A stretch of 27,788 bases of DNA. Source: Basidiobolus ranarum. Its lineage: Eukaryota; Basidiobolomycota; Basidiobolomycetes; Basidiobolales. Positions 20,823 to 27,788 of this stretch are shown here, in pieces. The notes beneath the pieces were generated by a model. It saw only the letters and a list, made by a program, of their open reading frames with translations, was not told the origin of the DNA and made no database searches. Both the position numbers and the translations under genes were made by a program. The DNA lies in contig JASJQH010000119.1 in NCBI GenBank assembly GCA_040143965.1, positions 1 through 27,788 of the forward strand, read 5' to 3'. Positions within the stretch are counted from its first letter, which is position 1; each line of letters opens with the position of its first letter.

Positions 20823-21244
20823 GGTTTATGACGCGTACTTTAGACTAAACCAGCTCTTTCTAAAACGAAATACCTTTTCTTATTTTCAAGTGTAATCTAT
20901 CAGGGTCGGTAATAACTGTGTAATTACCTTTATACATTTATCGTTAATCAAGCTCTTGAAACGTTGCTTGATTGGAATCAATTAGTCTACTACATTTGCT
21001 AATTGAAAATATCGAAATCCTAGCACACCTATATATCCAATAAACTGGATTCAACCATTAATCTGCTTAAATGCACGTAATCACCTTAATCATAAGTAGA
21101 TTAAACTACAAAAGCTAACAGAAAACTAAAAAATCGAACGATTACGAAAAAAAGAAAAAAATATTAGTGATGAATAGGTAAAAGGATTTCGAAACGAAAC
21201 CTAGTAAATATTTCTTTCTAATATCCCAGTAACTGAGAGTAAAC
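20823..21244. promoter_or_regulatory. Divergent promoter region (QDPR gene / MAK11)
   Basis: 422 bp separate the two starts. AATCAAGC (20946-20953) and GCTTGATT (20966-20973) form a perfect 8-bp inverted repeat with a 12-base spacer. An A-rich run (about 21145-21162) lies roughly 85 bp before the MAK11 ATG, a common nucleosome-depleting feature of fungal promoters. No other element was recognised. Confidence 0.4.
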
Positions 21245-22523
21245 ATGGCCCAAAAGACAACCGAAGATTTTCGCATAGTAGCCGGCTCATACGAACGTAT
21301 TCTGTACGGTATTGATGGGTACTGGTCCGGAGACTCTGTCACTTTACAACCTGTTTTTATTTTTCCAGCTCACATTGGGTGCATTAAATGTGTTGGAATC
21401 GGTGGCCAATTCATGGCCTCTGGCAGTACTGATGAATTTATCAAGTAATTATTCATTGATATTCTGGACGCTTTCAATCTTATGAGTCATGGTTAACATT
21501 ATTTATGAATGTCACATAGATTGTATGATTTAAGGAGGAGAAAAGAGTTAGGTCATTTGAACCAACAACAAGGCACCATTACCTCGATTAAGTTTTATGG
21601 AAAATCTCACATGTTAAGTGGAAGTGAAGATGGTACAGTCTGTATCTGGAGAACCAAAGATTGGGAATGTCTGACAACCATGAAGGGGCACAAGTTAGTC
21701 ATAAATCTTAGAGTATTAGATCTTTGAATGCTGATTAATGTTTTTACCTTCAATCGTGTGATATAGAGGTCGCGTTAACTCTGTTTCAGTCCATCCTTCC
21801 GGCAGATTGGCTTTGTCCGTTTCCAGTGACAGAACATTAAGAATCTGGAATCTTCTCAGTGGCCACAAAGGAACAGCTACCAAACTTGGCCGAGGTAGAT
21901 ATGTATTTCTAATAAGTTACTCCTTGAGACGTCTACTGACAGATTGAATAATAGAGGGAGAAGTTATTGAATGGAATAAGGACGGCCAGCAGTATGCAAT
22001 CCTTTTCACCAGAGAGATTGAGATTTACAACGCATCTGATGCTGAGGTGGTTCAAACAATTGAAGCCCGATCCAAATTCACATCCATGAAATATTATCAG
22101 CATTCGGGAGAAGACTATCTGATCACTGGTAGTGAGGATCGTGTGATACGCATTTACTCTGTTGCTAGTGGTGAACTACTTGCAAGTCTTAAAGGCCACC
22201 CTAACCGCATCAAGGACATTACTATCATTGAAAGTTTAAAGTCTCCATCAGATGAAGAGACAATCCCGTTGATTATCTCCATCTCTTCCGATGGAACGAT
22301 CAAAGTGTGGAACTTGAGTGAGATCCTGAAGGGCATCAAGGAGAATGTTGAAGAGTTTTCTTGTATTGGTGAATACAATGCTCAAGTACGCCTCACTTGT
22401 GTTGATGCTGTCTTAGGTTACAAGTACAAAGCTGCCCGTGCCAAGAATGTAGTTAGTAAGAAGGAAGAGAGTAATGGGGAAGAAGAGGAGGAGGAGGAAG
22501 AAGAAGAGGATGATGAAGAATAG
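21245..22523 (+). CDS. MAK11: WD40 ribosome biogenesis protein Mak11/PAK1IP1 (Skb15)
   Basis: Four exons, 21245-21444, 21520-21693, 21767-21894 and 21955-22523, give 356 residues. The start (VAGSYERILYGIDG) matches the first blade of PAK1IP1 (VAGCYEQVLFGF). Later repeats are diagnostic: ASGSTDEFIKLYDLRRRKELG, SGSEDGTVCIWRTKDWECL, HPSGRLALSVSSDRTLRIWN, SISSDGTIKVWNL, and VRLTCVDAVL near the end. Mak11 is a WD40 propeller needed for late nucleolar steps of 60S assembly and loading of Rlp24. PAK1IP1/Skb15 also modulates p21-activated kinase. The C-terminus is an unbroken acidic run (Glu/Asp, about 15 residues) instead of the Lys-rich tail of the human protein. All joins are in phase and the start is the first ATG. 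Confidence 0.95.
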
Positions 22524-23168
22524 ATTGGGTCCAAGCTCACGGTTTTATCTTTCTTTACCCACTTAGCAAATCATAGACCGCTTTTCAGTGTAGATTTTTA
22601 GTATCGGTCGCCATTCTTTAATTTGAGCTTGTCGATTTTGTGTGCTTTGTATAGGAATCATCATCTCCATACTTAGTTTTAACTAACCCTAGATCATAGG
22701 TAGATGGCGACATTTACTGAACAATTGGACATCCTTCACGTAATAAAACATCGATTTGTTGTCTGGCATATTTTTTGATTCTAAAATACACTAGATTCCT
22801 AACTCTGACTTTAATAATATGCCTTCCTTACAATGATGATTCATAAGGAAAGGAATCAAGGGGTAGCCCTAGAATGGGAGAAAAGAATCGCCAATATTTT
22901 ATGGGATTCATATCGTATCCCCATATTTCCCAACTTATTGTGGATTACTATACTTGTTCGTTCCAGTTGCACGGAAAGCCATTTCTATACTTTTTTTTAC
23001 TCGGCATATTGACACCAACTTTTCGTGATATCACACTTTACACCCTATATGTATATACGTACGTATAGCTTTTAAAATCCCTGTAGAGTGTGGTTCAGAT
23101 AATTTTTAGTTCCTGATTCGTTCCCGAACTTCAGGTTCATAACAATTTCTTTTTCCAAAAGAAACAAA
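22524..23168. other. Intergenic region between MAK11 and the tail-anchored protein gene
   Basis: 645 bp between two plus-strand genes. It holds the MAK11 3' end and the promoter of the next gene. A 64-codon open frame at 22874-23068 is hydrophobic and aromatic-rich without homology or splice continuation, and I do not call it. No RNA gene or repeat was recognised. Confidence 0.35.
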
Positions 23169-24046
23169 ATGAAAACAGTTACCGTTGTAGAAACTACGCA
23201 CTCTCACGACTTGCCCAAAACCACACGATACACCTCCTCTTTTTTTCTTAAGAACCCGATGAAACGGTGCCCGCCTAATCGTAATACGTCAGAAGTGGAT
23301 CCTAGTGTTGAACTCAATAATATTGTTCAAGAATTTCAAAGGCTTGAACAGGAGAAGAGAGATTATCTTAAAGAGATTAATCAATTGATTGTCGAAGACC
23401 AGGTACATATTCGCTTTTATTTTTACCACATTCCTTTCTCGGCAGGTATATGCGTTATCAATAAGAACGTTGTATTTCACTGAGGACTACTTGGTCAAAT
23501 TCCAGGCTAACTCTTCTTCATGTCTTTCCTTTTGGCTTGTTGACGATTTTTACAACTTATAGCAACTCGTAGAAAGGGGAAACGAAGTATTGTGTTTAGA
23601 ATATCAAATCTTAGCCATCAAACTTAAACTTCTTGAGTTCTCAGTCGTACGTACTCAAGGTAGGTCAATACGAACTTTACTTTTATTTCTCAAAATCTTT
23701 TCAATGATCGCTTTACCCAAGAGTTTACAATCTTTATCGAATCATAGTGGTGTACGAGATTGAAGAGAGAGATCGTCGAATCAATCAAAAACGTTTACAA
23801 CTCAAAAAATGTCAAAATGAATACACAGAACTTAGAAAGTTGGATATGGAAGAGAATATTCCCAAGAAACGTACAGAAAATGTAAGTAATCCCTCTTTCC
23901 TACTAAGAGATAACCAGTTGTTTCGATGAGCACGACTTGACCTTTCGATTCAATAGAGTTTTCAAAATCCATTAATGCGGCTACTCGTCTTGACCTTCTT
24001 CGTGATCATTGTAATCCTTATGAAAATCATTTTCAAAAGTGAATGA
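23169..24046 (+). CDS. Small coiled-coil protein with C-terminal membrane anchor
   Basis: Four exons, 23169-23402, 23563-23659, 23748-23881 and 23957-24046, give 184 residues. The first 50 residues are polar. Residues about 58-155 form heptad-rich helices: VQEFQRLEQEKRDYLKEI, then LEYQILAIKLKLLEF, then EIEERDRRINQKRLQLKK. A roughly 19-residue hydrophobic segment LLVLTFFVIIVILMKIIF ends four residues before the stop. There is no signal peptide. This is the topology of tail-anchored proteins (SNAREs, golgins, mitochondrial or ER adaptors), inserted post-translationally with the N-terminus in the cytosol. No SNARE zero-layer Gln/Arg is obvious and the family is not recognised. The four exons all join in frame, and only exon 4 carries the anchor. 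Confidence 0.78.
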
Positions 24047-24456
24047 GAAACGGAAAGAAAATGGAGCTCGTTCGTTTGGCCTTTCCCTGTAAAGAATGCA
24101 AAGTATTTAAGCTATGCGAGACTGCTCTCTCCCTCTCGGATGTATGCGTATAGAGATGTAATCCTATCATGAGCTTCTTTAATATTAGAACAAAGTTTGT
24201 CTGGTATTGGTCAAGTCCCCTTTATCTAGAATCTTGGATTCGTTGGTACTTATATTTTATACACCTCTCCCCTGAACTTGCTAATTCTGATTCGAGTAAA
24301 TAAAAATGTAAATAATCATTTTATGAAGAGATTCAAAGTTTCATTAAACAAATAAAGATCATTAGTATGTGTATTAATTAGAACCAAGAGTAGCTGTTTT
24401 GTCAACAAATAGAAAGAAATCCAGCGAGAAATGAACCGAATAAGCCATCACATAAA
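24047..24456. other. Convergent 3' intergenic region
   Basis: 410 bp between two convergent stop codons, rich in AATAAA-like motifs (for example near 24300 and 24350). No gene, RNA or repeat was recognised. Confidence 0.35.
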
Positions 24457-25867
24457 CTAATATTTCAAGAGTTTGCTCACTTCTCCATCGGATATTTCTC
24501 GTTCCTGAATCTCATGCATCAGATTGAAGCCTTGTTGCACTATCTAAATCACAAGTAGTACATGTTAATGTATGAACAGGAAAGAGGTCGGTTTAAATAC
24601 ACAACTGAATTACCTGGTCCATGTCTAACTCGGGCAGCCTCAAAAGAAGAGTGCGTATTTCGGATTGCTCCAAATCTTCCAGGTTCTCTTTACAATGTTT
24701 CAAGATGGCTATTATGCTATGTATTAGTAAGCTGGGCGATGGGAGGGAAATATTATGCGTTCATGGAGAGGTAAGGTTACCTAGGCAAACATAGATGTGT
24801 AACTCTAGAAAATCAGCTTCACAAAAATAGGTGTCCCATAATCGAGATAGGGAATCCAATGGTAACTCCTTAGCTAGTAGGTACATATTCCAGGAAGCCA
24901 CCCATTCGTTAAACTCCACCTCTTCGTCTTGAAAATAGTTATATCTTGTTTAATGCATGCCGATTAAGGTATAAATAAGCAGTCATTGCTTTCCATAATT
25001 TTTTTTCTAATTTGAATAGATAAACTAAAAAAGATACAAGTCTGGTAAGAGTGTTCGGAATAAAGTCATAAACTTGGCTACGCGCTCATTGATTTCATGC
25101 TCTTCATAATACTCGGCTAATTGAGAATGAGTAGAGTAGCATTAGTTTTACAAAGCTCAATTTCACATAAAAGTGTAGAAATGTTTCAATCTCTAACATT
25201 CATTTACTTACTTATTTGACTCATCATTTGCTCAAAACAGTAGTAGATCTCCCATTCTTCTGACAAATACTCAACAAAGGGTCCACACATATGTACTAGT
25301 ACCGGTGAATACTCAATATTTTTGTTACCATTTAAATAGGCCCCAATAACATTTTCAAAAACCGTGAACTGGGTGGCTGTTTCTTCGTGTTTTCCAAGTC
25401 TTTTCAGGTATCTAGTTACCTCTCCCCGTATTCTTTTAGTACTCTCAGTATTCTCCTTATCGAGCTGCGCATATTCGTCGGCTTTTGCCTTACTACTAGA
25501 TAACTCATGGGCTATAAAGGATTAGCCAATTTTAGAGCAGGAGAAGAAATTTCAAATATACTTACATCGGTCTGCCTGTTCAACACCCAATAAGAACTTC
25601 CATACCTTCTAAAAATTTGAAGTATCAATGTCAGTCCAAGTAGCTGTAGAGAATGAAATCTAAGAAACATGTGTGTGATCCACTTACTCCTCGTATTTCT
25701 GGAGGAATACCATGACGCGAGGCACGTTTTAACTTCTCTACGTCTACATACATTTCTACATTCAGTATCTCTTTAAGCTCGTTTACAGTTGAAGCCAAAT
25801 ACGGATCGTAATTGGCATCTCTCTTTACTTTCGTGGCCAGTGGAGGAGTAGAAAGGAGTTGAATCAT
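24457..25867 (-). CDS. Small TBC-domain (Rab-GAP-like) protein lacking the Gln finger
   Basis: Seven exons (minus): 25867-25688, 25608-25566, 25511-25212, 25116-25038, 24944-24781, 24708-24614, 24543-24457. They give 315 residues, nearly all one TBC domain. Motif A reads RHGIPPEIRGKVWKFLLG (about 51-68). The Arg-finger motif reads IRGEVTR, Glu replacing the usual Asp of IxxDxxR. Where YxQG carries the Gln finger, the protein has YSPVLVHMCGPF, so the Gln is absent. The C-terminal part has ELPLDSLSRLWDTYFCE then LHIYVCLAILKHC, as in other TBC domains. TBC proteins accelerate GTP hydrolysis on Rab GTPases with a dual Arg/Gln finger. Loss of Gln suggests an unusual mechanism or a scaffolding role. 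The TBC assignment is firm, the subfamily is not. Exon 5 uses a CAAG acceptor. Confidence 0.85.
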
Positions 25868-26570
25868 CTTGGTTGGGTTTTTTTACGGACTTGGGAGAAA
25901 AACTGATGTTTTAAATAGAATAAAGAGGTATTTGAAAACTGAAGGCGTATATGATATATCAATATGAACGAACACAGTCGTAACAACGAAAAGAAGAGGC
26001 CTTGGAAAGATATGAAATAATATGCAAACAAAAGACTATAGAAAGGCAGAGTTACGGTTGAGGGTATGGGAGCAAGTGCAGGCGTAAGTATGGGTACTAC
26101 TATAGGCGTGGATGTGGGTGGATATGTATGTATGTATGTATGTGTGTGTGGCCGTGTTAAATTTTACTATGGCTTAGATTACAATCCCTTGAGGGCAAAA
26201 GCAATCTATTGTCAGGTGATTCTAAAAACATTTGTATGACTTATCAGATGATATTGATGAGATGTGCCAAATAGCAATTCATGAATTATGATACTAACGA
26301 TGATGGAAAGTCGATAATTATGATCGAGAATAGTAATATTGAAGTCACAGATTTTGTGGCGCTAAATGAAATTACCAGTATCGTTAGAATCCCATTAAAC
26401 TCGAGTCTAAAAATGATAGATATCTCATAAAATCAACGAACAAGATTATCAAGCATTACGTTTTTTTTGGTGTCCAGAACATCAGTTTATTGCAGGGCCA
26501 GTGCCTCAAGCGATAGAGGTAATAAGTAATTTAAAAAGCAAACAAGTAGTCAAAAGGCGTTATAGACAAG
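25868..26570. other. Non-coding region upstream of the TBC gene
   Basis: 703 bp upstream of the TBC protein start and left of the transposon. It contains the TBC promoter by position, a purine-rich stretch with GTATGGG/GGCGTG-like units (about 26055-26120) and a microsatellite. No open frame or RNA gene was recognised. Confidence 0.35.
26123..26150 (+). repeat. (TATG)n / (TG)n microsatellite
   Basis: Four to five tandem TATG units pass directly into five TG units. The preceding 65 bp are enriched in related GTATGGG and GGATGTGGG words, as if it grew from a degenerate minisatellite. Confidence 0.85.
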
Positions 26571-26766
26571 TACACTAGCGCTCATAAATGATTCATTTCT
26601 TTTGTATGGATTTTTCAGTTGACAATATCGCTACATTCACTTCACAACTCAACCTGATATTTGTCACATAGCCTAATCAGAGCCCCAATAACAGCCTTTA
26701 ATATTATGAAGGTAATTCCATTACTATTGCTGATGTTACAAATATTTGTGTTTATTGTTGAAATTA
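26571..26766 (+). repeat. Left terminal inverted repeat of the DNA transposon
   Basis: It begins TACACTAGCGCTC and includes GACAATATC, CTACATTCACTTCAC and TTTGTCACATAGC, all of which recur in the opposite orientation at 27345-27521. It is about 20 bp longer than the right copy because of one internal insertion near 26707. Confidence 0.88.
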
Positions 26767-27344
26767 GCATTACCTAAACACCTATATAGTCATATATAGC
26801 TTAGTATTTAGTTATCTTATATTGAACTATGATATTACCCATTATTCTCATGAGGAATTTACTTAGAAGTATGAAGATATATAGATTTTGATAACTTGTG
26901 CTAGAAGCCCCAAACTATGCACACATGTTCCTGGGACCTTCTTTAACACATTCTACACATTAGTTTGCTTACATCTTGACAAAAGTATAAATGTCAACTC
27001 AATAAGTGAAAACCACCAATTTCTCTAATTCTCCAAACCACTTCCAACAGGCTCCCAAATACTTTAACAATTATTTGGTATTCAGAGTCTTTTATAAAAG
27101 TTTCGCTGATCACAGCTGTGTGAGTCTCAAGAATTGATTCCCCTTACTTTTGTAGACTCATTCTATCTTATTACATTATATACAATCGTCAAACTGTCAC
27201 GGATATTCTCTTGAATAGGCCTAATTCTAATAAATATTTTTGCTATTATGAGAGAAACACAACAAGTCTTCTGAAATTTATTCATGATATTTAGTAAATT
27301 TTGGGAATTTAAGTAAAAAACCATATTGGCTCAAAACTGCTTCA

Positions 27345-27521
27345 CTAACTGTAATGAATACAAATACATGTAACAGCAGCAATAGTAATACTAAAGGTTG
27401 CTATTCGGGTTCTGATTAAGCTATGTGACAAATGTCAAGTTGAGTGGTGAAGTGAATGTAGAGATATTGTCAATCGAAAAATCCATGCCAAAAAAGTGAA
27501 TCAGTTTCGAGCGCTAGTGTA
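27345..27521 (-). repeat. Right terminal inverted repeat of the DNA transposon
   Basis: It ends GAGCGCTAGTGTA-like on the plus strand (GCGCTAGTGTA at 27511-27521), the mirror of the left end. It includes GCTATGTGACAAA and GTGAAGTGAATGTAG, complementary to the left repeat. Confidence 0.88.
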
Positions 27522-27687
27522 TATTCTCAACAAAGAAGCAAGAACCAAAATCACTCTCAATCTCAATGTCTGGGATATCTGTAGATACTTCAATTTTGCT
27601 GCGATGTTTTGCTAGGTTGGTGTTCAACCGTCTTCTGAGGTTTTGGATAGTGAGAGTTCCTTGAGGTCGAAGTTTTGAAAATGACAT
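27514..27687 (-). CDS. Short open frame ending inside the transposon repeat (possible disrupted gene)
   Basis: From the ATG at 27687 the minus strand reads MSFSKLRPQGTLTIQNLRRR and continues for 57 codons. The stop at 27514-27516 lies in the last bases of the transposon. The frame is also open upstream of the ATG to about 27770. The stretch is basic, then acidic (IPDIEIESDFGS). I recognise no family. It may be the remaining exon of a gene cut by the element, or chance. Confidence 0.25.
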   Translation of the reverse strand: MSFSKLRPQGTLTIQNLRRRLNTNLAKHRSKIEVSTDIPDIEIESDFGSCFFVENIH

Positions 27688-27788
27688 TGTTGAGGATAGC
27701 CTTAGAATAGGATTGTGAGTGGCGAGGCTATCAGGTTTCTTATCATGATTTGAAGTACTGCTACTGTGGGTTGTTTGCTAGCTACATA

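Larger units (their letters stand above)
26571..27521. mobile_element. Non-autonomous TA-flanked DNA transposon with long terminal inverted repeats (Tc1/mariner-like)
   Basis: The left end (26571-26766) and the reverse complement of the right end (27345-27521) align over their full length. Both begin TACACTAGCGCTC. By eye I count about 19 mismatches in the outer 136 bp, then one insertion of about 17 bp in the left copy. Both borders show TA followed by CACTAGCGC, consistent with a duplicated TA target, the hallmark of Tc1/mariner elements. The roughly 580 bp interior is AT-rich without any open frame of useful length, so no transposase is encoded. Any movement would need one in trans. The divergence between the two ends suggests an old copy. 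The superfamily is inferred from the TA borders and the CACT start. Confidence 0.85.

Noticed and set aside
22874-23068. Plus-strand 64-codon frame in the MAK11 downstream gap
   Set aside because: Its composition is aromatic and low-complexity, typical of AT-rich intergenic DNA, with no family match.
26453-26530. T-run followed by a GC-richer 50 bp patch, possibly a Pol III gene or transposon end
   Set aside because: No A/B box pair, cloverleaf or inverted partner could be found nearby.
1-27788. tRNA, rRNA, snRNA, CRISPR arrays and LTR or retrovirus-like elements
   Set aside because: I looked for T-loop, U6-like and direct-repeat patterns and for reverse transcriptase or integrase motifs on both strands and found none convincing.

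Overview
The window looks like nuclear DNA of an intron-dense, moderately AT-rich fungus. Ten of the twelve genes are split. I placed 65 introns by reading-frame continuity, with GT starts (mostly GTAAGT, GTATGT or GTAAGA), CTAAC/CTAAT-type branch sites (a perfect TACTAAC in several) and AG ends. Most introns are about 50-100 nt. END3, ROK1, MAK11 and a GH81 beta-1,3-glucanase point to Fungi. A full TBCK homologue, which baker's and fission yeast lack, suggests an early-diverging lineage rather than Dikarya. That placement is inference.

Layout from left to right. The 5' end of a 5-formyl-THF cyclo-ligase gene leaves the window on the minus strand (1-96). An atypical SDR-type NAD(P)-binding protein follows (321-1275, +). 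Next is TBCK with 14 exons (1494-5117, +), convergent with the 14-exon DEAD-box helicase ROK1/DDX52 (5228-7720, -). ROK1 shares a 447 bp divergent promoter with END3 (8168-9852, +). An acidic FGDF-motif protein resembling AP-1/clathrin accessory factors (10495-12618, +) and an intronless cytosolic-type GH81 glucanase (12833-14794, +) follow. A seven-TM receptor-like protein with a signal peptide and a roughly 185-residue ectodomain lies on the minus strand (15115-17547). Beyond a 1.3 kb non-coding gap is a QDPR-repeat protein of unknown function (18842-20822, -), divergent from MAK11 (21245-22523, +). A tail-anchored coiled-coil protein (23169-24046, +) is convergent with a small TBC-domain protein (24457-25867, -).

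The last 1.9 kb is non-coding. It holds a (TATG)n microsatellite and a previously unannotated 951 bp DNA transposon with roughly 180-195 bp terminal inverted repeats and TA at both borders (26571-27521). A short open frame next to the element ends inside its repeat.

Functionally the window mixes ribosome biogenesis (ROK1, MAK11) with membrane traffic and signalling (TBCK, END3, the FGDF protein, the 7TM protein, the tail-anchored protein, the TBC protein). Nothing shows that these form a dedicated cluster. No tRNA, rRNA, CRISPR array or retrovirus-like element was recognised.
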